A stretch of DNA of 64,000 nucleotides from Terriglobia bacterium (GTDB lineage Bacteria; Acidobacteriota; Terriglobia; Terriglobales; Acidobacteriaceae). The DNA lies in contig JAIQEY010000004.1 in the NCBI GenBank assembly GCA_020073565.1, forward strand, positions 124,001 to 188,000. The letters run 5' to 3'. The notes beneath the pieces were generated by a model. The model was not told the DNA's origin and did no database searches. It was given only the letters and a program-made list of their open reading frames with translations. Shown piece after piece: positions 1 to 8,028 of this stretch. The stretch's first letter is position 1. Each line of letters opens with the position of its first letter. Both the position numbers and the translations under genes were made by a program.

Positions 1-264
1 GCCAAGATCATTGATGTCCAACGTGGAAAACCAGGTGCCGCCTGAGTAGGTACCCAGTTCCCAGACTTTCGCCGCGTGGTCCGGATTGGCCTGAGGATTA
101 AAGCTCCGGCTTACTGTCAGGCCCGGTGTCCTTGAGGCCTGGCTGGCCATTCGATGCTGTAGATGCCTTCCGTTAGGTGGCCTGGTCGCAGGCTGCTGCG
201 CCCATGCCGTCGTTACGAACCATACACTTAGAATGCAAGCAAGAATACTGATGCGTTTCATCAT
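1..264 (-). CDS. HAF-repeat secreted protein, N-terminal part
   Basis: The 5' part of a minus-strand gene that runs off the left edge. Translation from the ATG pair at 264/261 stays open to base 1 (88 codons). A GGAGGG Shine-Dalgarno lies just upstream. The first ~22 residues are a signal peptide (MKRISILACILSVW..., Ala-rich, ending AWAQ). Near the edge it reads WELGTYSGGTWFSTLDINDLG-like, which resembles the HAF repeat (LGTLGG...AxxINDxGQVVG) of probable extracellular proteins. The repeat region is presumably longer outside the window. It is divergent from the winged-helix/TPR regulator, with 277 bp between them. The function of HAF proteins is unknown, so the family assignment is moderate and no role is claimed. 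Confidence 0.7.
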   Translation of the reverse strand, partial: MMKRISILACILSVWFVTTAWAQQPATRPPNGRHLQHRMASQASRTPGLTVSRSFNPQANPDHAAKVWELGTYSGGTWFSTLDINDLG

Positions 265-541
265 TCCCTCCATCGATGGAACTCGTGTGGGACTTCTCAC
301 ACGAGGAAAGTGTGCAGGGCCTTGCTCGCCTCAGGGCGGCTGCGTTCAACATGCGCTGCGGCTGCAGATACTGCAATGCCGAGTGTATGACTTGCGTGAG
401 AAACGTTAGTCACGCGCTACTCGATTGAGAGAACAGCAGATAAGGCGAGCGGTGACCAGCAGATCAGCTAATTTAAGGACGCCGCAGAGGAGTAAGATTT
501 GAGTTGAATCGAGATCCTGTGGACTTCCTGGGGGTGGGCTT

Positions 542-2407
542 ATGCTCCTCTCCACCAATGCGGTCCGTTTCGGCGCCTTCGAGGTCGACCTGCGCGTCGG
601 GGAGCTGCGCAAGAATGGAGTCAGGATCAAGCTCCAGGAACAGCCCCTGCAAGTGCTGGCGATGTTGCTGGAATGCCCGGGCGAGGTGGTGACCCGGGGG
701 GAACTCCAGCGCAAGCTGTGGTCAACCGACACATTCGTTGACTTCGAGCACAGTCTGAACGCGGCCGTCAAACGGCTGCGAGAGGCTCTGGGCGATTCCG
801 CGGACAACCCGCGCTTCATCGAAACCCTCCCGCGTCATGGCTACCGTTTCATTGCCCCGGTGCAAACGGCAACTCAAGCGAACCTCCAGGCCCGGACACC
901 GGCGGCCATCCGGCCGCGATGGCGGATGGTGACGGCCGGCTGCGTAGTTCTTCTATTGATTGCGGGTGCGTCTTATCTGTGGTGGCGCCAGAGCCACGAA
1001 TCGGCGCCGCCGGACAAAAGAGTCATGCTCGCCGTCCTGCCGTTCGCCAACTTCAGCGGAGATCCCGGCCAGGAATTCTTCAGCGACGGCATGACCGACG
1101 AAATGATCAACTGGCTCGGTCGCCTGGACCCGCATCGCCTCGGGGTCATCGCCGCAACATCGGCTATGAAGTACAAGAATTCCACCAAGAAGATCAGCGA
1201 AATTGGCCGTGAACTGGGCGTGGATTACGTTCTGGAAGGTAGCCTGCGAGAGGAGGGAGGCCGGGTGCGCATTACGGCGCAGCTGATCGCCGTCGCGGAT
1301 CAGGCGCACCTTTGGGCAGAAAGTTACGATCGCGACCGCAGCGACGTCTTGCTGGCGCAAGCCGACATCGCCCGCGCGGTGGCGCAGCAGATCCGGCTCA
1401 CCTTGACCCCGCAAGCGCAGGAACGGTTCAGCAGAGCACGCCGTGTCGATCCAGACGCTTATCTGGATTACCTCCGAGGGCAAGTTGAGAACCCTAAGTT
1501 CACCTTTGAGGCAATGGCCAAAGAACAGGCTTATTACGAACGGGCGCTGCAGAAAGACCCCAATTTTGCTCTGGCGTATTTCGGCCTGGCGAATTGCTAC
1601 CTGAACTACATGCAAACTCGCAGACTGCCGCCAGGCGAGGCGGCAAAACGCACGAAGGAGTTCGTCGCCAAGGCTCTCCAAGTGGATGAAACCCTCGGCG
1701 AGGCCTATGCTGTCCTTGCGTTTACAAACTGGCGGTACGACTGGGACGTGCAGGCTGCCGAGCGGAACTTTCAACGAGCCATCGAGTTAAGCCCCAACTC
1801 AGCACACGTCCATATGCAGCACTTTACGTATCTTGCGTGGAGAGGCCGTCGGACCGAGGCTTTCGCGGAGCGGGAGATAGGCCGCCAACTCGACCCCCTG
1901 CGGTTGGAGGCGGGAGCCCACCCTGGACTTATCTACTACCAACTGCGCGACTACGGGCCGATGCTCGAAGGAATGCGGAAATATGTGCCTTCGAATCCCG
2001 GACACTGGGTGGGCCACCACCTGCTTGGTGTCGCGTATGAGGGCTCAGGACAAACCCTGCTGGCCATTCCCGAATATCAGAGAGCGGTCGAGTACTCGGG
2101 CAACGACTCCGATCCCACGGCTGCCCTGGCGTACGCTTATGCGCGTACTGGAAAGAGAGCGGAGGCAGAGAAGATCCTGCGGGATCTGCTGGAACAATCG
2201 AAGACCGGCTACGTCTCGCCGTACATGATTGCCACGATCTACGCCGGCCTGGGTAATAAACACAAAGCCTTCGAATTCCTCGCAAAAGCTTATGACGAGC
2301 GATCTACGGACCTGTCGTATTTTCTAAAGTCCGATTTGAGGATGGATACTCTGCGCTCGGATCCGCGCTTCCAAGACTTGCTAAAGCGCATGGGATTCCC
2401 ACCGTAG
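542..2407 (+). CDS. CadC-like winged-helix DNA-binding / TPR membrane regulator
   Basis: A one-component regulator of 621 residues. Residues 1-106 form an OmpR/PhoB-type winged helix (RFGAFEVDLRVGEL near the start, RHGYRFIAPV at the end). A single membrane segment lies at about 126-148. Residues ~161-290 resemble the TolB-like domain found in CadC/adenylate cyclase-type proteins (AVLPFANFSGDP, YVLEGSLR). The rest to ~610 is TPR-like helical repeats. The DNA-binding domain would be cytoplasmic and the TPR part periplasmic, so it probably senses an envelope signal. The ATG follows a GGGGGTGGG tract. This domain order is common in Acidobacteria. The target genes are unknown; the divergent HAF gene is one candidate. 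Confidence 0.88.
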   Translation: MLLSTNAVRFGAFEVDLRVGELRKNGVRIKLQEQPLQVLAMLLECPGEVVTRGELQRKLWSTDTFVDFEHSLNAAVKRLREALGDSADNPRFIETLPRHGYRFIAPVQTATQANLQARTPAAIRPRWRMVTAGCVVLLLIAGASYLWWRQSHESAPPDKRVMLAVLPFANFSGDPGQEFFSDGMTDEMINWLGRLDPHRLGVIAATSAMKYKNSTKKISEIGRELGVDYVLEGSLREEGGRVRITAQLIAVADQAHLWAESYDRDRSDVLLAQADIARAVAQQIRLTLTPQAQERFSRARRVDPDAYLDYLRGQVENPKFTFEAMAKEQAYYERALQKDPNFALAYFGLANCYLNYMQTRRLPPGEAAKRTKEFVAKALQVDETLGEAYAVLAFTNWRYDWDVQAAERNFQRAIELSPNSAHVHMQHFTYLAWRGRRTEAFAEREIGRQLDPLRLEAGAHPGLIYYQLRDYGPMLEGMRKYVPSNPGHWVGHHLLGVAYEGSGQTLLAIPEYQRAVEYSGNDSDPTAALAYAYARTGKRAEAEKILRDLLEQSKTGYVSPYMIATIYAGLGNKHKAFEFLAKAYDERSTDLSYFLKSDLRMDTLRSDPRFQDLLKRMGFPP

Positions 2408-2441
2408 GCGTGAGTTGCTGAAGCCATCGGTCTCGCGCTGC

Positions 2442-2461
2442 GGCATCGCTAAAGCGATGCC
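2442..2461. repeat. Short palindrome GGCATCGCT-AA-AGCGATGCC
   Basis: A perfect 9-bp inverted repeat with a 2-base loop, between two convergent genes. The core CTAAAG matches other palindromes in this window (GGGGCTTTAGCCCC at 44081, GCGGCCCTTTAGGGCCGC at 44043). There is no T-tract, so it looks like a dispersed REP-like element more than a classical terminator, although it could form a hairpin at both mRNA ends. Confidence 0.6.
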
Positions 2462-2517
2462 CTGATGCGAATCATGTGTTTGCCCGCAGCCGGTGAAGTC
2501 GTGCCCTCCCATTGATG

Positions 2518-3219
2518 CTAATCGCGAACGATCACTTCGCGGCGGGAAGAGATGCGGCTTGGATCCACCATCACTTCCCGTTGGATCTCCATCTCGATCG
2601 ACGTCCCTGGTGTCAGCATCACGTCCGCGCCCCGCGAGAGCATTCCGATCGCCAAGCCAGCTACCCCGCCAATTCCCGCGCCAATCCCAGCTCCCTTGCC
2701 TCCGCCGGTTACCGCACCGATCACCGCGCCCGTGCCCGCGCCTTGCGCAACCGAGCCAACTTTTTTCCCGACATCGCTATCCTGCCGGATCGTCCCTTCC
2801 GAATCTTTCATCGAGGTCTTCTCCGCCCCGGGCGTGTTCTCGACCGAACCGCCCAGCATGACCGTGTAGCCGCTGGGGTAAATCATCGAGGTGAAGTGCA
2901 CGAGCAACTCGGCGCGTCCCTTGACGTGCCCACCGCGCCGGACCCGCGTGATCTTTCCCTGGATATAGGTCCCCGCCGGAATCACGACGCGGTCGTTAAC
3001 CACAAAAGGAAAGGCTGTCTCTGCGTAAACCGGGTCTCCTTCCTTGGCGGTCTTGGTGGAAATCGCCTGCTTCAACGACAGGGGAACCCTGGTGCCGGCC
3101 GGAATGGTCAGCATCGGTTTCTCCGACTGCCCCGAAGGCGCGGCCGGACCCGGAGTCGAAGTTGACTGTGCACCCGCGAGACCTGCCAGCAGCAGTACGC
3201 AAAGCGCAAGGCTTTTCAT
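2518..3219 (-). CDS. Secreted protein with glycine-zipper segment
   Basis: An exported protein of about 233 residues with unknown function. The start was set at the ATG at 3219 because it gives a clean signal peptide (MKSLALCVLLLAGLAGAQ) with GAGGT 9 bases upstream; the frame is open further to 3276. After a Pro-rich linker comes a beta-rich region (LTIPAGTRVPLSLKQAIS, then VIPAGTYIQGKITRVRRGG) that resembles TrbI/VirB10-like or SLBB-like pore-associated domains. Residues ~160-195 are a long Gly/Ala zipper (GAVIGAVTGGGKGAGIGAG) of the kind that inserts in or lies against outer membranes. The C-terminus is basic. It is convergent with the regulator and stands alone. Confidence 0.75.
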   Translation of the reverse strand: MKSLALCVLLLAGLAGAQSTSTPGPAAPSGQSEKPMLTIPAGTRVPLSLKQAISTKTAKEGDPVYAETAFPFVVNDRVVIPAGTYIQGKITRVRRGGHVKGRAELLVHFTSMIYPSGYTVMLGGSVENTPGAEKTSMKDSEGTIRQDSDVGKKVGSVAQGAGTGAVIGAVTGGGKGAGIGAGIGGVAGLAIGMLSRGADVMLTPGTSIEMEIQREVMVDPSRISSRREVIVRD

Positions 3220-3357
3220 CGTATGTGTACCTCGCAAAGGAAATTGGAGACCGCGCATGCGATCTCTGATGCGCACAGTCGGCCAGCAGGTTAGCCGGTC
3301 GAGAAATTGATCGAAACATTCCCGTCAAAGGCGAGCGTAGTGGTTGTGCGGCAAGGG

Positions 3358-3642
3358 CTACTGGCCACTGCCCACCCCACCCCTTCGAGCCCGGTTTTGC
3401 AGCACGTTACCCATGAACTGCGACTGCAGCTTTTGCGCGCACCCTTCTCCGCAAACATGCAGTGCGCCCTCGTGCACCGCCAGTTCCTCGTCCCACGGCG
3501 CCAGATGGACCACCGGGATCCCGCGTTCCCCAAACGAGGTCCACATCACCCACCAGCGGTCGCTGGCTCCTTTCAGTACTCCGCAGTTCGGGCCAGCACA
3601 CCGGTAGAAGGGATTCGGAGTAAACGGAAGAGTATCCGGCAT
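3358..3642 (-). CDS. Small Cys-rich hypothetical protein
   Basis: A 94-residue soluble protein. It has two cysteine pairs, CAGPNC near residue 15 and CGEGC near residue 65, arranged as a possible zinc ribbon or knuckle. Between them is a Trp-rich stretch (RWWVMWTSFGERG). The start ATG at 3642 has a weak AGG upstream. It is the only frame in this stretch with a protein-like composition; the opposite frames are Pro/Ser/Arg-rich shadows. It lies just downstream of the rhomboid gene on the same strand, so they may share a transcript. The function is unknown. Confidence 0.6.
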   Translation of the reverse strand: MPDTLPFTPNPFYRCAGPNCGVLKGASDRWWVMWTSFGERGIPVVHLAPWDEELAVHEGALHVCGEGCAQKLQSQFMGNVLQNRARRGGVGSGQ

Positions 3643-3716
3643 AGGAAACCTGAGTACTCTGAAATTGTATCTGAGGAGTACCTGCTGGTCATCCGCCGAA
3701 TTGGGCCGGGCCGATT

Positions 3717-5225
3717 CTACTTGCTGGCGGTAGCCGACGCTGATTGCCCGCCAACTCGCGCCGCCAACGCCTCTTTAATCCCCGCCTGTATGGCGTGTTC
3801 CAGGTCCAGATGTGGCACCGGAGACACAGCCGCCGCCTGGTAGAACTTCCGCGCATCGTCGGGGCGGTTGAGCCGCTTGAGGCAGATCCGAGCCGCCGCC
3901 ATCTGCGCCATCAGTGCCTGCCGCTCCGAACGATAGGCTTGAATCAGGCTCTCTAACTCAGTCAGGGCCCGGTCATAGTTTTCCCGTTCCTCGAGCATTC
4001 GGCACAGCTCAAACCACGTCGCGACCGGCAGCTTCTGGCCACCCGAGTTCAGGAAATCCTCGTAATCCTGCCAGGCTCCCTCGGGATTCCTGGCCTTCAA
4101 GTGCAACTCGCAGGTCCTCGCGGTCGCCTCGTGATAGGCCGGCAGTTCGCTTCTGCGCCAGTGGATCTGTCGCAACAGATTCCATGCGTCCATCGAGTTC
4201 GGCTGGGCCGAAAGATGCTGTTGCAGCACCGCGGCGGCCTCATCCAACTGGCCATGTTCCATATGCTGATTCGCGCGCTCGACTTCCGGATCGCACGCCC
4301 AGGTCAGCTCTTTCTCAACCTTCTTGTTCACATGCGTCTCAAGACCCGAATAGCGCAGCGTCACTGCTCCCAGCGCGCCGAATGCAAAACCGCCCACGTG
4401 TGCCCAGTGCGCAACCCCGCTCGCCTTGCCAAACAGAGAACCGTAAAAGACCTCCATCAGCACCCACAGGGGCAACAGCCAGTACGCCGAGGCGTTAAAC
4501 CGGTAGGTACGGAAGAAGCCGAAGATCCACAGCATCTCGATCTTCATTTTCGGGAAACGTACCAGAAACGCGCCCATCAGCGCTGCAACTGCACCGGAAG
4601 CCCCCACACAGGCAATGATGCTCCCCGGATTAGCCCAGGCATGAAATTGCAGCGCCGCCGCGCCCGCAATCAGATAAAAGACCGAATACAACGGACGGCC
4701 CCACACGTCTTCGAGTACAAATCCCGCCAGCCACAGAAACCACATGTTGCCGATCAGGTGCAGCCATCCGCCATGCAAAAAGTTCGCCGTCAGATACGTG
4801 ATCGCCCGCGGATGCGCAGGAACAAACGCATACTTCTCCTGCAGCGAATCCGTATGCAACTCCGAATACTTCGCGTTCAGCGAATCCATCTCCGTCTGCA
4901 GCGCCGCCGGATCCTCCTCCAGCCGGATTTTCGCGTCCCATCCATCGATCAGATTCCGCGTTGGGCTCTGAACCTGTGTCCATTCCGTCGGATTCTCAGC
5001 TTTGAAGTCGTCCACCAACTGCCGTGCTTCCAGCGACATGTTCAACTCCGGATGCATTCCGGCTAGCAGGATGATGTGCGCCTTGGTACTGCCCAGTTCC
5101 GGCGACTGCTGTTCCATCGTTCCGTACGTGATCAGGAAGATCAGGGTGTTGAGCACGATCAACCCAATCGTGATGACCGGCCACCGCCGCGCTTCCATAT
5201 TTTCGTGCTTGATCGGAATCAGCAT
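3717..5225 (-). CDS. Rhomboid intramembrane serine protease with C-terminal TPR region
   Basis: A 502-residue rhomboid-family protease that cleaves transmembrane substrates within the bilayer. Membrane helix 1 is at ~15-36, followed by an unusually long soluble loop (~40-135), then the core helices. The catalytic dyad is visible: Ser210 in GASG and His276 in AHWAHVGG. Asn160 in LHLIGNMW helps the oxyanion. From residue ~300 to the end is a soluble helical region with TPR-like spacing that may bind substrates or partners. The start at 5225 has GAGGAG 7 bases upstream. The fusion with TPRs is seen in other Acidobacteria. Substrates are unknown. Confidence 0.9.
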   Translation of the reverse strand: MLIPIKHENMEARRWPVITIGLIVLNTLIFLITYGTMEQQSPELGSTKAHIILLAGMHPELNMSLEARQLVDDFKAENPTEWTQVQSPTRNLIDGWDAKIRLEEDPAALQTEMDSLNAKYSELHTDSLQEKYAFVPAHPRAITYLTANFLHGGWLHLIGNMWFLWLAGFVLEDVWGRPLYSVFYLIAGAAALQFHAWANPGSIIACVGASGAVAALMGAFLVRFPKMKIEMLWIFGFFRTYRFNASAYWLLPLWVLMEVFYGSLFGKASGVAHWAHVGGFAFGALGAVTLRYSGLETHVNKKVEKELTWACDPEVERANQHMEHGQLDEAAAVLQQHLSAQPNSMDAWNLLRQIHWRRSELPAYHEATARTCELHLKARNPEGAWQDYEDFLNSGGQKLPVATWFELCRMLEERENYDRALTELESLIQAYRSERQALMAQMAAARICLKRLNRPDDARKFYQAAAVSPVPHLDLEHAIQAGIKEALAARVGGQSASATASK

Positions 5226-5456
5226 GGTTGAGCTCCTCGTTGCGCCCGGGCGGTCCTGCGTAGACTTGGTCAGGGAGGCCCAATCAGCTTATAGAAGGGA
5301 ATCTGGGAAGGGCAGATAACAACGGGGGATGCGACTTAAGTAACCAGAGACACGATTCTCTGCGACTGACGAAACCAGGCGCTGCATTCTTCAAAGGTGG
5401 AGCAAATTCTTGCGGTTATTATCTGCCCAAGCCCCCGGAGCGGCGATCGAACTTAG

Positions 5457-5476
5457 CCCAGCGCTTCAGCGCTGGG
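5457..5476. repeat. Palindrome CCCAGCGCT-TC-AGCGCTGGG overlapping a stop codon
   Basis: A perfect 9-bp inverted repeat. The minus-strand TGA stop of the muramidase fusion gene (5466-5468) lies in its loop and first right-arm base, so the last codons (Ser-Gln-Arg-stop) are encoded by the repeat. A related half sequence, CAGCGCAGCGCTGGGCCA, occurs at about 51475. It may also act as a weak terminator hairpin. Confidence 0.65.
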
Positions 5477-7862
5477 ACAAGGGCTTGTACAGCAGATACC
5501 TCTCGCGCAGCGCGACGAACTTATCTAGCCTGTCTTGCCAGTCCTCCGCGATCCGCCGCGGGTCCTGCCCCGCGCCCAAAGCGTCAAGGGCCGCCTGATT
5601 CACCAGCAGTTCCGTCATCCGCTCCAGCTTGAAATCATTGGGATAGAGTTTGTGAAGCGCCGCGGCCAATTCAATCCCCAGTTCCGGAGCCTCCAGAGTA
5701 TTTCGATCCAGAAGGATAATGTTCACCCCTTCACACTGTTGCCCAGCGAAGTTACTTGCAAAAGGCGTGAACGTAATCGGCACAAACCGCACACCTTGGA
5801 TACTGCGGCCGTTCAAGTAAGCCGCCAGTTCCCTGCTCTTGATCCACGGAGCGCCCACTACTTCAAAGGGTGTGTCCGTCCCGCGCCCCACCGAAATATT
5901 CGTGCCCTCAATCAATCCCACTCCCGGATATAGCGTTGCCTCCGTCAAGCTCCTCATATTCGGCGACATGTTCATCCAAGCCAGGCCAGTCGAATCAAAC
6001 CAGTCTCCGCGCTGCCATCCCTCCATCGCTACAATTTCGAGGTGCGCGCCAATGTGCCGCTCCAGATTGAACATCTTCGCCAGTTCGCCCAGCGTCATCC
6101 CATGCCGCACCGGCACAGGAAAGTAGCTTGTGAAATTCTCCCGCCCCTCATCCGACACCGGCCCCTGCACAAATGACCCCGTAACCGGATTCGGCCGATC
6201 CAGAATCACCACGTCAATGCCCGCTTTCGCCGCCGCCTCAAGAAAATATCCGGTCGTGGTCTCGTAGGTGTAGAACCGCGTGCCCGCATCCGCGAGATCA
6301 ATGACCACCGCGTCAAGTTGCTTCAGCACCTCCAGCGACGGACGCCGCGCAGCCTCGCGTGCCCCATACACGCTATGAACTGTGACCCCAGTTGCATCGT
6401 CCTTCGAATTCTTGATGTCCGTAGTGTCGAGTGTCCCAGCCAGCCCATGTTCGGGACTGAAAATTGCGTCGAGGGAAATCCCCGGCACGTTCGCCAGCAC
6501 GTCGATCGTACGCCGCCCTTGGGAATCAATACCTGTCTGATTCGTCAGCAGACCGATGCTGCGGGGACCGTCGCCCTTCGCCGGGCGCAAAACGGCAAAC
6601 TTCGTTTCCTCGAGGACGTCAATTCCGGTCTTTACGACTCCGTTCCGCACTGCCAGTTTGCGCGCTCCGCTTTGCATTTCGTTGTAGCCGGTGCTCGAAG
6701 CGATCCGCATTTTCTCCGCCTCATTGGGATCGAGCGCCAAAGCCGCAGCGACGGCGGTTGCGACCCTGGTCCGCAAAGAAACGGCACTTCCCTTCTCTTT
6801 CGCGGGGACGGCATTCATGTGCACCGCGTTCGTCAGCAGTAAGATATAAGTCTTGGTCGCGGGATCGATCCACAGCGAAGTCCCCGTAAACCCCGTGTGC
6901 CCGTAGCCGCCGACTGGCAATAAGTCTCCCCGGTTCGTAGAAAATGGCGAATCGATGTCCCAGCCAAACCCGCGCATCGCCGTGCCGGTCGCAGGCTGTT
7001 GTGGAGAAGTCATCTTGGCAACCGTCGCCGAGGTCAGCACGCCTCGCCCACCATCGAGCAGGGCCTGCGCAAACACTGCGAGATCGTCGGCGGTTGAAAA
7101 CATACCGGCGTGCCCGGCCACTCCGCCCATCCGCCGCGCTGTCGGATCATGCACGACACCATGCAGCAAGTGATGGTTCTCATCTTCCTCCGTCGGCGCA
7201 ATGCGCGGCAGCCACGACGCCGGAGGCAGGAAGCGCGTTTCCTTCATCCCGAGCGGTGCGAACACATGGTGCACTGCGTACTCCTCAAGCGACTCGCCGG
7301 AAAGCCGCTCCACCAGCGCTCCCAGCACAATGAAGTTAATGTCGCTATAAACAAACGCCGACCCTGGAGGCCGATCCGGCGCCACTTCAAACGCCATACG
7401 ATACCCGGTGTCCTTGCTTTCCCACTTCTTACCCAGGTCAAGGTCCTCCGGCAACCCCGAGTAATGCACCAGCAACTGGCGAATGGTGATGTCCTGCTTC
7501 CCGTTCTGCGCGAATTCCGGGAGGTACGTCGCCACCGGATCGCTCATCCGAAACCTGCCCTGCTCCCAAAGCTGCATGATGGCCGTCGTGGTCGCCACGA
7601 CTTTCGTCAGCGACGCACAATCAAAAACCGTATCCAGCGTCATCGCCTCCCGCCGCGGCACGATCGCGCGGTCCCCGTATGCCTTGCGATAAGCGACCTG
7701 ACCGTTGTGTCCGACGATGACAACTGCGCCGGGAATCTGCCGCTGGGCGATGGCGTCATTGATGAGGGGATCGAGGATAGTGAGGCGAGAGTTCAGGGGC
7801 TGCTCGGCAAAAGCCGCCGTAGTAAACAAAACAACGAGAACGATCGCAGCCCTGAATTTCAC
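5466..7862 (-). CDS. AmiE-like serine hydrolase fused to NamZ-type exo-beta-N-acetylmuramidase (DUF1343, GH171)
   Basis: A two-domain exported enzyme of about 798 residues. After a signal peptide (MKFRAAIVLVVLFTTAAFA) comes a beta-lactamase-fold serine hydrolase with S-x-x-K in CASLTK (Ser ~84, Lys ~87) and a YSD motif near 172. From ~410 to the end is a NamZ/DUF1343 domain: GLLTNQTG, FSPEHGL, ADAGTRFYTYETT, LDRPNP and RHGMTLGELA. NamZ releases MurNAc from the non-reducing end of peptidoglycan. AmiE is an N-acetylmuramyl-L-alanine amidase; in Bacillus amiE and namZ are separate neighbours. The start is the GTG at 7862, which gives a clean signal peptide; a TTG at 7892 is also in frame. The next genes (hydrolase, murQ, murA) support a recycling role. 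Confidence 0.88.
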   Translation of the reverse strand: MKFRAAIVLVVLFTTAAFAEQPLNSRLTILDPLINDAIAQRQIPGAVVIVGHNGQVAYRKAYGDRAIVPRREAMTLDTVFDCASLTKVVATTTAIMQLWEQGRFRMSDPVATYLPEFAQNGKQDITIRQLLVHYSGLPEDLDLGKKWESKDTGYRMAFEVAPDRPPGSAFVYSDINFIVLGALVERLSGESLEEYAVHHVFAPLGMKETRFLPPASWLPRIAPTEEDENHHLLHGVVHDPTARRMGGVAGHAGMFSTADDLAVFAQALLDGGRGVLTSATVAKMTSPQQPATGTAMRGFGWDIDSPFSTNRGDLLPVGGYGHTGFTGTSLWIDPATKTYILLLTNAVHMNAVPAKEKGSAVSLRTRVATAVAAALALDPNEAEKMRIASSTGYNEMQSGARKLAVRNGVVKTGIDVLEETKFAVLRPAKGDGPRSIGLLTNQTGIDSQGRRTIDVLANVPGISLDAIFSPEHGLAGTLDTTDIKNSKDDATGVTVHSVYGAREAARRPSLEVLKQLDAVVIDLADAGTRFYTYETTTGYFLEAAAKAGIDVVILDRPNPVTGSFVQGPVSDEGRENFTSYFPVPVRHGMTLGELAKMFNLERHIGAHLEIVAMEGWQRGDWFDSTGLAWMNMSPNMRSLTEATLYPGVGLIEGTNISVGRGTDTPFEVVGAPWIKSRELAAYLNGRSIQGVRFVPITFTPFASNFAGQQCEGVNIILLDRNTLEAPELGIELAAALHKLYPNDFKLERMTELLVNQAALDALGAGQDPRRIAEDWQDRLDKFVALRERYLLYKPLSQR

Positions 7863-7991
7863 GATTGCTGTGACTCTACACGACCTCGGCAACGGCTCTC
7901 AAGCAGGATGGCCAGGCCGCCTCCTGTTGGTAACTTAGCAGGCCGTGGTTCAAGCATCCTGGAAAGCAATATCGTGTGGCACACGGCCTCT

Positions 7992-8018
7992 GCGCGGACA
8001 GGAGTGTCCGCGCTACAC
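7992..8018. repeat. REP-like palindrome, family A (GCGCGGACA-n4-TGTCCGCGC)
   Basis: Perfect 9-bp arms at 7992-8000 and 8005-8013, followed by TACAC. It is one of at least five copies of the same element in this window (others at 8710, 31941, 42858 and 57302). It lies directly upstream of the second serine hydrolase gene, which argues against the upstream GTG at 7945 as that gene's start. Confidence 0.75.
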
Positions 8019-8028
8019 TGAGACAGTC

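Noticed and set aside
4101-5066. 321-codon plus-strand frame over the rhomboid gene
   Set aside because: Arg/Gln/Pro-rich composition without motifs; the minus strand encodes a rhomboid with its catalytic dyad.
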